The notes beneath the pieces were generated by a model. The model saw only the letters and a list, made by a program, of their open reading frames with translations. It had not been told where the DNA came from and searched no databases. Below, one piece after another: positions 1-7,150 of a DNA stretch of 10,349 nt. This DNA is from Bacillota bacterium (lineage in GTDB: Bacteria; Bacillota; Bacilli; Alicyclobacillales; Alicyclobacillaceae), in NCBI GenBank assembly GCA_021816665.1, contig JAKAXI010000044.1, positions 1 through 10,349 of the forward strand, read 5' to 3'. Positions within the stretch are counted from its first letter, which is position 1. Each line of letters begins with the position of its first letter. Made by a program: the position numbers and the translations under genes.

Positions 1-1
1 G

Positions 2-370
2 CTGATTGTCACGACGTTCGCCCGTCCAGGCTATCTGCAGCGCGCAATGACGTTTGGTGCAAAGGGATACGTCCTGAAGGACGCCGAAATTGACGACCTC
101 GTGAAAGCCATTCGCATTGTGCACGCGGGTGGAACGGTGATGGACCCGACCCTCATGCGCGAAGCGTGGCAAGCGCAAAACCCCCTGTCACAGCGGGAAA
201 TGGAACTGCTCAGGCGCGCACGCGAAGTCACCTCGACAAAAGACCTCGCACGCATCCTCTTCCTCTCGGAGGGAACGGTGCGAAACTATTGGTCCGAGAT
301 CTTGTCCAAATTACATGTGTCATCTCGCCAAGAGGCGATTCAACTCGCGATCGACAAAGGGTGGGTCTAA
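2..370 (+). CDS. desR: DesR-like NarL/LuxR-family response regulator, 3' part only
   Basis: This is the C-terminal part of a two-component response regulator; the gene begins beyond the left edge and the reading frame is open from base 2. The visible receiver end has LIVTTFARPGY, where the Thr fits the phosphorylation switch, and YVLKD, where the Lys fits the conserved receiver lysine. The phospho-acceptor Asp lies outside the window. After a short linker comes a LuxR-type helix-turn-helix (from NPLSQREMELL through LFLSEGTVRNYWSEIL), ending in DKGWV. From memory, the TTFARPGY segment and the GW end closely resemble Bacillus DesR, the regulator that pairs with the membrane-fluidity sensor DesK and controls a fatty-acid desaturase. 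The usual LuxR stretch before the HTH (GxSNKEIA) reads EVTSTKDLA here. A cognate kinase and target should lie to the left. The family is certain; the DesR orthology is likely but not proven. Confidence 0.85.
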   Translation: MIVTTFARPGYLQRAMTFGAKGYVLKDAEIDDLVKAIRIVHAGGTVMDPTLMREAWQAQNPLSQREMELLRRAREVTSTKDLARILFLSEGTVRNYWSEILSKLHVSSRQEAIQLAIDKGWV

Positions 371-527
371 TTTCGTCTAGACCCCGTGCACCAATCCCCG
401 GTTCGCCAACTTGTGTACCTTTGGAATCGATGGCAAGATACCTGTAGAACTGTCAGTGTCAGTTCTCGTGGGAAGAGCGGCTTTGGCAAACGTCTGTCCA
501 TATGTCTCTTCCAAGGGGTGTGCGATC

Positions 528-1124
528 ATGAACCGTTTGGATGAAATTCTGCAATTCAACACCGCATTTGTTGAGCAACGCGGTTACGAACCCTATCAGA
601 CGTCAAAGTTCCCCGACAAAAAGCTCGTTGTGCTGTCCTGCATGGACACCCGCCTGAGCGACCTTTTGCCGCGCGCTATGAACCTGAACAACGGCGATGC
701 AAAGTTTATCAAAAATGCCGGCGCCGTCGTATCTCATCCCTTTGGCAGCGTGATGCGCAGCATCCTTGTGGCCGTGTATGACCTTGGAGCACAAGAGGTC
801 TGCGTCGTCGGGCACTACGGCTGTGGCATGGCCAGCATCAACCCGGACGAGACACTGCGCAAGGCGACGACAGAGGGCCATGTGCCAGACACCGTGATCG
901 CCACACTCGAACAAGCTGGCATCGACCTGCACCACTGGCTGCAACGCATCGAATCGATCCCGGACAGCGTCCGCGCAAGCGTCGAGATGATCAAGAACCA
1001 CCCACTGATGCCAAAGTGGCTGAAAGTGCACGGTCTCGTGATCGACCCAGAGACAGGCCGCCTTGACCTAGTGGTTGACGGCAACGCACCTGCTCAGTCA
1101 GTCAACGGGGATATCAAGTGTTGA
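528..1124 (+). CDS. Beta-class carbonic anhydrase (YtiB-like)
   Basis: Zinc enzyme of 198 residues predicted to interconvert CO2 and bicarbonate in the cytoplasm. The beta-class signature is complete: the CMDTR motif supplies Cys38 with Asp40 and Arg42, and GHYGCG supplies His96 and Cys99. NAGAVVSHPFGSVMRS (residues 63 onward) is the usual substrate-pocket segment. The beginning (NRLDEILQFNTAF...YQTSKFPDKK) is typical of the YtiB subgroup of Bacillales. The frame is open back to 411, but the ATG at 528 is chosen because AAGGGGTG lies just upstream with good spacing and because family similarity starts there. The gene lies 157 bp after the response regulator on the same strand; I see no clear terminator or promoter between them, so co-transcription is open. 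It is convergent with the zinc-ribbon membrane protein gene. The enzyme class is very secure; the exact physiological role is not shown. Confidence 0.95.
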   Translation: MNRLDEILQFNTAFVEQRGYEPYQTSKFPDKKLVVLSCMDTRLSDLLPRAMNLNNGDAKFIKNAGAVVSHPFGSVMRSILVAVYDLGAQEVCVVGHYGCGMASINPDETLRKATTEGHVPDTVIATLEQAGIDLHHWLQRIESIPDSVRASVEMIKNHPLMPKWLKVHGLVIDPETGRLDLVVDGNAPAQSVNGDIKC

Positions 1125-1169
1125 TCACAAACCTAAAGGCCAGCTTGCCGCCTGACGGCCCTCTGGTCC

Positions 1170-1212
1170 AGGCATTGCACAGCCGGTTAGGCTCGTTGCC
1201 CTGTGCTTGCCT
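1170..1212. other. Imperfect inverted repeat between convergent genes
   Basis: AGGCATTGCACAG (1170-1182) and CTGTGCTTGCCT (1201-1212) can pair over about 11 bases with a small internal mismatch and an 18-base loop. It sits between the convergent carbonic anhydrase and zinc-ribbon genes and touches the stop codon of the latter. No U-tract follows on either strand, so it is not a standard intrinsic terminator. It could still mark the 3' end of one or both transcripts. Confidence 0.3.
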
Positions 1213-1519
1213 AGGCATTGAGCTTGCGTTCAAATAGAAACCACGAGAGTGAACGAATAACTGGGGCAATTAGGGCAACGACCACCCAAATCCACGAGGG
1301 GTGCCATATAAAAAGCAATAAGCACGCGACGATTCCTGCAATCATGATTAGGATAGTTGACTGACTATTAATCGGGGTACGTACTCCACGAATCCTTTTC
1401 TGGCTACGCAGATAACACTCGGAGCATAAAGCTTGGATTCCGTTCATGGACAAAAAAGTGTAAAGATCGTCACGAGAGTTGATCATTTTTCCACATTCGC
1501 CACACAGCACCTCCTGCAC
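1211..1519 (-). CDS. Small zinc-ribbon membrane protein, function unknown
   Basis: Protein of 102 residues from the chosen GTG. An N-terminal zinc-ribbon-like module has Cys6 and Cys9 (CGEC) and Cys32 and Cys35 (CSEC) with a charged stretch between. A basic segment follows (SQKRIRGVR), then two hydrophobic segments (about 55-72 and 74-93) and a short charged tail, so a small inner-membrane protein with a cytoplasmic zinc knuckle is inferred. The frame runs back to 1567, with a TTG there and an ATG at 1525. GGAGG at 1528-1532 sits 8 bases before GTG 1519 but only 2 bases before the ATG, which decides for the GTG. The glycosyltransferase ends 66 bp upstream on the same strand, so the two probably share a transcript. 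I do not recognise a characterised homologue, and any link to polysaccharide export or regulation is inference. Confidence 0.75.
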   Translation of the reverse strand: MQEVLCGECGKMINSRDDLYTFLSMNGIQALCSECYLRSQKRIRGVRTPINSQSTILIMIAGIVACLLLFIWHPSWIWVVVALIAPVIRSLSWFLFERKLNA

Positions 1520-1585
1520 TCTCATCCCCTCCACTGGCGTCGGGTTCCAACTCCTCACGCAGCACAATTGCGGAATTGGATCAAT

Positions 1586-2860
1586 TCATCGCAAGTCATC
1601 CATGGATTTCACAACGGTATGGGCAATCGGCTTCCATTCAATTTTCTTAAACAACGCGACAATAGATATGGGCAAGTAGGTGAACATAAAGATCGGGAAG
1701 GTGAACATATACATTATTTTTTTCCAATTTGCACAGTGGATCTTCTTCCATTCTGTTATGGTCGTAATGAGTCCAATTAAAAACAAGAACCCGTAAGACC
1801 ACAACAGCGAACCGACTCCCCTCGTCGTGGAGATGTGAAACATCTGTCTTTCACCAAATAGTAGGGCTAAGCCTAGAAAGCCATTCCAGACAAAGCCGAT
1901 CCAGGAAATAAGCATAGCTGGCATAATCGTCATGACCATATCGTAGCAAGAGAATCTGCTCTTTCCATGGATCACGCCATGAAGCAAATCCTTCCCGTAT
2001 TTATATAGAACTTGGTAAAAACCCTTCGCCCAACGCAACCTCTGGCTCCAGGACTGACCAAATGTGATCGGCTGCTCATCATAGAACATTGCGTTCCTGC
2101 AGTATCCAATCTTTTCGCCTTGGATAACCTGTGACACGGAAAATTCGATGTCCTCCGTAAGAAGATGATAAATCCATCCTCCATGGTCTTTAAGCAACTG
2201 AGCTTGCACCAAAAAACCTGTTCCAGAAATGGCGCAACTCGTATTAAGGACCATTCTAGGAAGGTTAATATACTCGGCTTCATGCATAAACCAGAGTGCA
2301 TAGCCTGCAGTAATCCAATTCTGGTCATAATTTTTTGAGTTTCGATAACTGGTAACGACCCTGTACCCCTGGTCGAAAGTTTTATTCATCTCAAATATAT
2401 AGTTCTCATCAAGAAGATTGTCGGCATCAAACACAAAGTATCCGTCGTAATGGCTAGACGAATAGTCTCTCTCGATGACTTTTAACATATAGTCGAGGGC
2501 ATATCCCTTGCCCACTTGAACCCGATTAAAACGTTCCCTGACTATGGCACCCGCAGCCCTCGCGACTTGCGCTGTGTTATCAGTACAGTTATCCGCTACA
2601 ACGTAAATATCGACCAGATCCTGTGGATAATTCTGGTCTTTGATACTTGCTATTAATTGTCCAACGACGCGTTCTTCATTTCGAGCTGGAATGATGACGG
2701 CATACTTGCCAAGCTGAACATCATTCACGCCGCAATATTTGGAGCGTTTCGCTTTAAAAGCTACAAATATGTAGACAACTCGATATGAATACACGAGCAC
2801 AAATAGCAGAAACAGAAAAAAGTCAAAGTCATTCAGAAACGTTGACATATGTGTGATCAA
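1586..2860 (-). CDS. Family 2 processive-type membrane glycosyltransferase
   Basis: Membrane glycosyltransferase of 424 residues resembling the BcsA/hyaluronan synthase/poly-GlcNAc synthase branch of GT2. In order it has an N-terminal membrane segment (about 13-35) and a GT-A domain. The GT-A domain contains VIIPARNEE (55-63), VVADNCTDN with Asp90, the DxD motif FDADN (Asp145, Asp147), TED (235-237) and QRLRWAKG (273-280, the Q/RxxRW acceptor motif). Two or three C-terminal membrane segments follow (about 306-336, 348-369, 382-406). It should use a nucleotide sugar on the cytoplasmic side to extend or export a glycan. All catalytic motifs are intact; the sugar cannot be told from sequence. 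TTG 2860 has GAGGG 4 bases upstream and is preferred; ATG 2848 (420 aa) is the alternative. Codon use is AT-rich compared with the genes to the right, which hints at acquisition by transfer. The zinc-ribbon gene follows in the same direction. Confidence 0.9.
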   Translation of the reverse strand: MITHMSTFLNDFDFFLFLLFVLVYSYRVVYIFVAFKAKRSKYCGVNDVQLGKYAVIIPARNEERVVGQLIASIKDQNYPQDLVDIYVVADNCTDNTAQVARAAGAIVRERFNRVQVGKGYALDYMLKVIERDYSSSHYDGYFVFDADNLLDENYIFEMNKTFDQGYRVVTSYRNSKNYDQNWITAGYALWFMHEAEYINLPRMVLNTSCAISGTGFLVQAQLLKDHGGWIYHLLTEDIEFSVSQVIQGEKIGYCRNAMFYDEQPITFGQSWSQRLRWAKGFYQVLYKYGKDLLHGVIHGKSRFSCYDMVMTIMPAMLISWIGFVWNGFLGLALLFGERQMFHISTTRGVGSLLWSYGFLFLIGLITTITEWKKIHCANWKKIMYMFTFPIFMFTYLPISIVALFKKIEWKPIAHTVVKSMDDLR

Positions 2861-3790
2861 GACGCCCTCACGATCCTATCTTTAGATGGTTAATACCTGT
2901 CGATGGCTTCTAAAGATCTTAGTTTGGGCTCAAATTGGATGACATACCGACAATGGGAAATCAGTTGATTCTTGGATTACTTCTACTTGGTACTCCCATT
3001 GTAGCATTACGCGCGTCAGACGTGAGCCTTCACGTTCAATAAATGCCAACGGTTTTCAAGGTAAGTTTGTCCACGTTCGACCGAGGTAGTGACTAGCCCC
3101 CAGAACCTGTGCTTTGCGACCGAGACGCCCCGTACCTGTAAGCCAGGTCAATCTCCAGCAGAGTGGAGCCACGGTTATCTCGCATTTACATCCCCGACAG
3201 CGATTCTACACCATTTCCGTAAACGACCGCGCTTGTTTCATTTTACAGCAGATGCTGCCGTTTAGGCGGAAGTTGGTCATCGCAACACTGACTGTGTCTG
3301 AGTATCACTGCGGCTATCGCCATCAATAGGCAACTAGAGGGACAATCCGTGTCGTAAATACCAAGCTACAGTCGCTGTTCCCATCTTAAACGTAGCCAGC
3401 ACGTCTGCCCAGTAAAATCTCTCCTGTGACTCGCCTTGAAATCTCCGAAATCGCCGTAATAAAACCGACCAACCCGTTTCCAATCGGATGCATCAAACCC
3501 ATCAATTAACGCAACAATCAATGATTAGAAACCCAGATTCACGACACCTGAGCCAAATTACATTCCTCTCCAATGTTCACCCGTAATGTGATGGCGACCA
3601 CCGGTGAATAGAACCGCTGATAGTATGGATGTACCTTACAACCTTGCGTGAAGCTCTCATTTATGAACAAATCGGCTCAAATACCACGACAGATAAGGAA
3701 TTAAAAGAAGTACTCCAGGATGCCAAGGCAACTGGCCAAAAACTCCACCGCATTTCGCTCCACCAGGCTCACCAATTTGAACGACGCAAC
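2861..3790. other. Long stretch without a convincing gene; possible relics
   Basis: About 930 bp with stops in all frames and no ORF that has both a ribosome binding site and a recognisable family. Three short ORFs deserve mention. At 2953-3042 (+) a 29-residue peptide starts MGNQLILGLLLLGTPIV, with a hydrophobic core but no clear Shine-Dalgarno. At 3386-3502 (-) a 38-residue ORF begins MGLMHPIGNGLVGF, also without a Shine-Dalgarno; an overlapping frame on that strand reads on as KMGTATVAWYLRHGLSL before its stop, as a frameshifted relic might. At 3629-3817 (+) there is a 62-residue ORF (see findings) whose end overlaps the metallopeptidase gene. The 71-residue frame at 3114-3329 looks random. 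No tRNA, CRISPR or insertion sequence is visible. The stretch reads like decayed sequence left by an insertion or deletion event. Confidence 0.4.
2878..2917. promoter_or_regulatory. 9-bp inverted repeat upstream of the glycosyltransferase
   Basis: ATCTTTAGA (2878-2886) and TCTAAAGAT (2909-2917) are perfect inverted copies separated by 22 bp. The near copy is 17 bp from the predicted TTG start. It could be an operator (dyad centres about three helical turns apart) or a leader hairpin in the glycosyltransferase transcript. No convincing -35/-10 pair was found beside it, so its role is inference. Confidence 0.35.
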
Positions 3791-4894
3791 TTACAGGTGC
3801 ATCGGTGCGTCATTTAAACTCTGGCCACCCCCATGTCGGACTACGACATTGTTCTCTAAGCGAAGCCCAATACCCTGTGTATAAATTCCAGGTTCAATGG
3901 CAAGGACCATACCATCGCGTAGTGGTGTCTTCTGGCCAAAAGAGAGTAGAGGCGGTTCGTGTGACTCAATTCCTACGCCATGACCAACGCCGTGGATAAA
4001 GTACCGACCATAACCAGCTTTCTCTATCACTTCGTACGCTGCGATATGAACATCTTCGGCAGTGTTCCCAGGTTGGGCCGCTTTGAGTGCTGCGTCGTAA
4101 GCCTCAGATACAATTCCGTGAAGTTCCACGGCAAAAGAACTTGGTTCACCGATCGAATACGTTCTACAGATGTCGGTCTCATAACCCCCAAAGCCGACGC
4201 CGTAATCCACCACGACAAGCTCCCCGCTTCGGAACTCCCTGTCACTTGGCAGGAGGTGTGGAAACATCGCTCGCTCCCCAGTGAGCACAAGGGGAACTTG
4301 CGAGATGTCACAACCGCGACTCATCGCAAATTGCACCATGGAACCAGACAACTCTCGTTCCGTCATACCTTCACGTATCAGATTCCGGGCTTCTTTCGCG
4401 ACAGCATCAGTGTGACGTGACGCAATTCGCAAAACCTCTATTTCCTCCGCCGTCTTAACGCTGCGAAGCGTCGCTAAATAAATGTCAGCATGGGCCAACA
4501 CCCGGTCGGTTGCTAAGCGGATCGCCTCAGCAGCCAAAAGTGTCAACTCGCCGCTCTCCACAGCCAGTTCCCCGGCTTCCCAGTCACTTATGGTATCGGC
4601 TGCTAATCGGACCCCTTCACCGTAAGCCGCAGGAAGAGTCCGTACGCCCACCTGTGTGGTTCTATCTTTATCGATATCACTGACTACATATGTAACTTCT
4701 CCTTCTGCTGGGACACAAAGTGCGACGAAACGATTCAGACTGCCAGAGTCAGGTCCGAAACCTGTGTAATAGATGCGGTTCGCTTTACTTGTAATCAAGG
4801 CGCCAGCAAGACCGTCACTACGCAGGGATTCCTGAAGTCTTATTCTTCTCCCCTCGTACACGTCCGGATCAAACGAACGAGTGTTTTCTATCAT
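3791..4894 (-). CDS. M24-family metallopeptidase (Xaa-Pro dipeptidase/aminopeptidase type)
   Basis: Cytoplasmic metallopeptidase of 367 residues, the usual size for Bacillales PepQ/YpdF/YqhT-type enzymes, which cleave X-Pro bonds in dipeptides or at peptide N-termini. A creatinase-like N-terminal domain (about 14-135, with LAGALITSKANRIYYTGF) precedes the pita-bread catalytic domain. All five metal ligands are visible: Asp230 (VVVDYG), Asp241 (ETDICRTY), His305 (GVGHGVG), Glu334 (AIEPGIY) and Glu347 (RLENNVV). His213 in FPHLLPSDR matches the conserved substrate-pocket histidine. ATG 4894 is preceded by GGGGGAG with 5-base spacing. The upstream DUF4870 gene is 141 bp away on the same strand; no clear promoter or terminator was found in that gap. 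The C-terminus (NDAPMHL) is short and slightly unusual but complete. Family and activity class are secure; dipeptidase versus aminopeptidase cannot be decided here. Confidence 0.93.
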   Translation of the reverse strand: MIENTRSFDPDVYEGRRIRLQESLRSDGLAGALITSKANRIYYTGFGPDSGSLNRFVALCVPAEGEVTYVVSDIDKDRTTQVGVRTLPAAYGEGVRLAADTISDWEAGELAVESGELTLLAAEAIRLATDRVLAHADIYLATLRSVKTAEEIEVLRIASRHTDAVAKEARNLIREGMTERELSGSMVQFAMSRGCDISQVPLVLTGERAMFPHLLPSDREFRSGELVVVDYGVGFGGYETDICRTYSIGEPSSFAVELHGIVSEAYDAALKAAQPGNTAEDVHIAAYEVIEKAGYGRYFIHGVGHGVGIESHEPPLLSFGQKTPLRDGMVLAIEPGIYTQGIGLRLENNVVVRHGGGQSLNDAPMHL

Positions 4895-5035
4895 GCGAAC
4901 TCCCCCATTTCCCTCGCCAAGCTACGAGTTCCGACGCTCTTGTGTAATACTGTAAAGATTATGGTCTTCCCATACGCCATTGATTTTTAGATAGAACTCA
5001 GAGAACAACGGGGCAACGACCGGAAGTCAATGTGT

Positions 5036-5374
5036 TCAATGAATGAAACGAATCGTCAGAGGATACCGGTAGTGCTCGCCATTGGAAGTCTTAACCGCAG
5101 CAATGACTACGAACACAACCTGGAAAACAGCTAACGCGATGAGTAACAAAAAGCCGATCAAGATGAAGCACAGGATTACTGCCACAATACCGTAAATCAC
5201 CAATGATATCTGGAAATTTAGAGATTCTTTTCCGTGTTCGTCGACAAACCTAAATTGGTTCCTTTTTACCAACCAGACAATCAAGGGCCCAATAATCCAG
5301 CCAAACGGAACCACCCATCCCGCGAAAGCCGCCAAGTGACAAGCTATAGCCCAGTTCTTCTCTTCCGAGTTCAC
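5036..5374 (-). CDS. DUF4870-type small membrane protein
   Basis: Integral membrane protein of 112 residues from the chosen GTG. It begins NSEEKNWAIACHLAAFAGW, has PFGWIIGPLIVWLVKR (23-38), then the hallmark FRFVDEHGKESLNFQIS (41-57), and closes with a long hydrophobic region (58-93) and a short polar tail. The FVDEHGKE-LNFQ pattern is characteristic of DUF4870 (Tic20-like) proteins, which have three to four membrane helices and no established biochemical role. The frame is open back to 5536, but the upstream 54 residues look random. GGAGG at 5381-5385 is 6 bases before GTG 5374, exactly where family similarity begins, and this fixes the start. It is divergent from the alpha/beta hydrolase. 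Function is unknown. Confidence 0.85.
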   Translation of the reverse strand: MNSEEKNWAIACHLAAFAGWVVPFGWIIGPLIVWLVKRNQFRFVDEHGKESLNFQISLVIYGIVAVILCFILIGFLLLIALAVFQVVFVVIAAVKTSNGEHYRYPLTIRFIH

Positions 5375-5617
5375 CTGTAGCCTCCTCACTGCTGTCGGCG
5401 CACAGTGCGTATCCTCACCAGACAGCTTACGTTCTCTCGTTGTTTCGCCACGAATACCGAATGTTTGTAACCATACTAGCGGTGGACACATCCCCGCAGT
5501 GAACTCTGTGAGCCTAATTGCATTCCACAGCCGCATAGATCAGGGACACTACAGGACGAAGCGTAAATTTTGTGTTTTCCACCCAATTTCCGTCATCAGT
5601 ATACCAGATACCACACG

Positions 5618-5626
5618 TGCTAAACT
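5618..5626 (+). promoter_or_regulatory. Possible extended -10 promoter for the alpha/beta hydrolase
   Basis: TGCTAAACT (5618-5626) fits an extended -10 element (TGn plus TAAACT) and lies 31 bp before the TTG start. This would give a leader of about 24 bases that includes the ribosome binding site. No good -35 is seen at 17 bp, which is tolerated for extended -10 promoters. Confidence 0.35.
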
Positions 5627-5656
5627 AAGGATAGAAATCAGAGGGAGTGTGAGCAT

Positions 5657-6550
5657 TTGGATACCGAAGGATTTGTCAACGTCCAAGGTGGCCGCATCTG
5701 GTATCAGATTGTCGGCGACAACCACCATGCAATTCCATTGCTCACCCTCCACGGTGGCCCGGGCAGTGCGCATCTGGGTATGGAACCACTAGCACAGGCT
5801 CTGGGTTCGAAACGCCCAGTGATTCTGTATGATCAATTGGGCTGCGGCCAATCGGACCGTCCCGATGACAACTCGCTTTGGACAGTTGAACGGTTCGTTC
5901 GCGAACTCGCCGTACTCCGCGACGCATTAGGACTCAAGCAAGTCCATCTTCTTGGACACTCGTGGGGAACGATGCTGCTCGCTGACTACCTGTTGACGCA
6001 ACCAGAAGGCGTCAACAGTGCGATTTTTTCCAGCCCTTGCCTCAGTGTAACCCGTTGGATTGAAGATGCGGATCGAAATCGAAAGGAACTTCCAGAAGAC
6101 GTGCAGGTTGTTCTACGCGAGTGCGAGGCAAACGGAACGACAGATTCGGAAGCTTATCGAAATGCCGAAAAAGTCTACATGCAGAAGTACCTCTGCCGCG
6201 TCGAGCGCTCAGAAGAAGAAAAGGCACGCCGCAAAGCTGCCTTTGGTGAGAGTGTCTACAATTACATGTGGGGTCCTTCTGAATTCCACGCAACCGGCAC
6301 GTTACGCAACTACGACCGGACTGACAGGCTGCATGAGACGACTGTGCCATGTCTGTTTACATGTGGCTTTTATGATGAAGCATCACCCGCTTCAACCGAT
6401 TATTATCACAGCCTCATAGCAGGGTCTGAGTTTCACGTCTATCCAAATAGCTCCCACTCGCCCATGGTGGAGGAACCTGAGGCGTACTTCCGCACGGTGG
6501 ATGCCTTTCTGGGCAAGCACGAGTGCCAGAAAAAGGTGCTCAGCCCTTAA
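5657..6550 (+). CDS. Alpha/beta hydrolase, proline iminopeptidase-like (family S33)
   Basis: Predicted cytoplasmic serine hydrolase of 297 residues that removes N-terminal proline or another amino acid from peptides or amides. The features are the S33 hallmarks: the oxyanion-hole motif HGGPG (32-36), VILYDQLGCGQSDRP (55-69), and the nucleophile elbow GHSWGT with Ser102. The triad is completed by Asp240 (CGFYDEASP) and His267 (NSSHSPMVEEPE). A cap domain (about 130-225), including YNYMWGPSEF, fits the L-amino acid amidase/tricorn-interacting F1-type branch. The start is TTG 5657, with GAGGGAG at 5641-5647. Upstream is the divergent DUF4870 gene. Downstream its TAA (6548-6550) overlaps the thymidine kinase stop on the other strand. 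The family and triad are secure; substrate preference is not, and proline iminopeptidase is the usual default label for this group. Confidence 0.92.
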   Translation: MDTEGFVNVQGGRIWYQIVGDNHHAIPLLTLHGGPGSAHLGMEPLAQALGSKRPVILYDQLGCGQSDRPDDNSLWTVERFVRELAVLRDALGLKQVHLLGHSWGTMLLADYLLTQPEGVNSAIFSSPCLSVTRWIEDADRNRKELPEDVQVVLRECEANGTTDSEAYRNAEKVYMQKYLCRVERSEEEKARRKAAFGESVYNYMWGPSEFHATGTLRNYDRTDRLHETTVPCLFTCGFYDEASPASTDYYHSLIAGSEFHVYPNSSHSPMVEEPEAYFRTVDAFLGKHECQKKVLSP

Positions 6551-7128
6551 CTCAGCGTATCGAGGTTCGGGTGAAAGTAGTGTCTGCGGCAGACGGAGCG
6601 GTACAAGTCATTCCCGCCCACCTCAATCTGCTCCCCGCTGTACACCGGTTTGCCGTCTTTCAACTTTAAGATCATCGTCGCCTTCCGGTTGCAGTTCGGG
6701 TCGGCGCAGATGGTCTTGATCTCCTCAATCTGGTCAGCCCACAGAATGGCCGCCTGACTGCCTTCAAAAAACTGATTCCGGTAGTCTTTCAAAAGTCCGT
6801 AGCAGATGACTGCGATGTTTAGTTCGTCCACCACGCGGGCGAGTTGCTCCACATGTCGAGCGCGCAGGAACTGCACTTCGTCGACGAGGACGCAGTCCGG
6901 GCGCTCCCGTTCGACGATCGCGAACATATCCGTGTTGTCGTCGACGACCGTGGCGTCTTTCGCGATCCCGACGCGTGACGCGATGCGGCCGTATCCGTAC
7001 CGGGCATCGATGGATGGCGTAAACAACGTCACCTTTTTCCCTTGCTCTTCGTAGTTGTGTGCGACGGTGAGCAGTTGAATCGACTTGCTCGCGTTCATCT
7101 GCCCAAAACGGTAGTACAGCTTGGCCAC
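6547..7128 (-). CDS. tdk: Thymidine kinase (type II, zinc-containing)
   Basis: Pyrimidine-salvage kinase of 193 residues that phosphorylates thymidine (and deoxyuridine) with ATP; cytoplasmic. The P-loop is GQMNASKS (9-16), the catalytic Glu84 lies in LVDEVQF, and GLLKDYRNQFFEGS (111-124) matches the conserved TK1 segment. A zinc site is made by Cys141, Cys146, Cys180 and His183, and the thymidine-binding lasso reads VYSGEQIEVGGNDLY (162-176). The P-loop has Ser where many TKs have Gly before the Lys; I recall similar SSK or ASK variants from some Gram-positive TKs, so this is probably not inactivating. The frame runs upstream to 7281 inside the lyase gene. GTG 7128 is chosen because AGGTGAT lies just before it and the family's MAKLYY start follows. 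It is 22 bp downstream of the DapA-like gene, so it is the last gene of that operon. Confidence 0.95.
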   Translation of the reverse strand: MAKLYYRFGQMNASKSIQLLTVAHNYEEQGKKVTLFTPSIDARYGYGRIASRVGIAKDATVVDDNTDMFAIVERERPDCVLVDEVQFLRARHVEQLARVVDELNIAVICYGLLKDYRNQFFEGSQAAILWADQIEEIKTICADPNCNRKATMILKLKDGKPVYSGEQIEVGGNDLYRSVCRRHYFHPNLDTLS

Positions 7129-7150
7129 TCCATCACCTGGTTTCTCAAGT

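Noticed and set aside
411..527. 39-codon N-terminal extension of the carbonic anhydrase
   Set aside because: Family similarity and a good ribosome binding site both place the start at 528.
603..1031. 142-codon minus-strand ORF
   Set aside because: Antisense to the carbonic anhydrase; no recognisable protein features.
2875..2903. Promoter for the glycosyltransferase (TCGACA, 17 bp, GATAGG on the minus strand)
   Set aside because: The -10 matches only three positions, and the start would fall on the ribosome binding site.
3114..3329. 71-codon plus-strand ORF in the gene-poor stretch
   Set aside because: No ribosome binding site, no family resemblance and an irregular composition.
3980..4420. 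146-codon plus-strand ORF
   Set aside because: Antisense to the M24 peptidase, whose five metal ligands are intact; the composition is random-looking.
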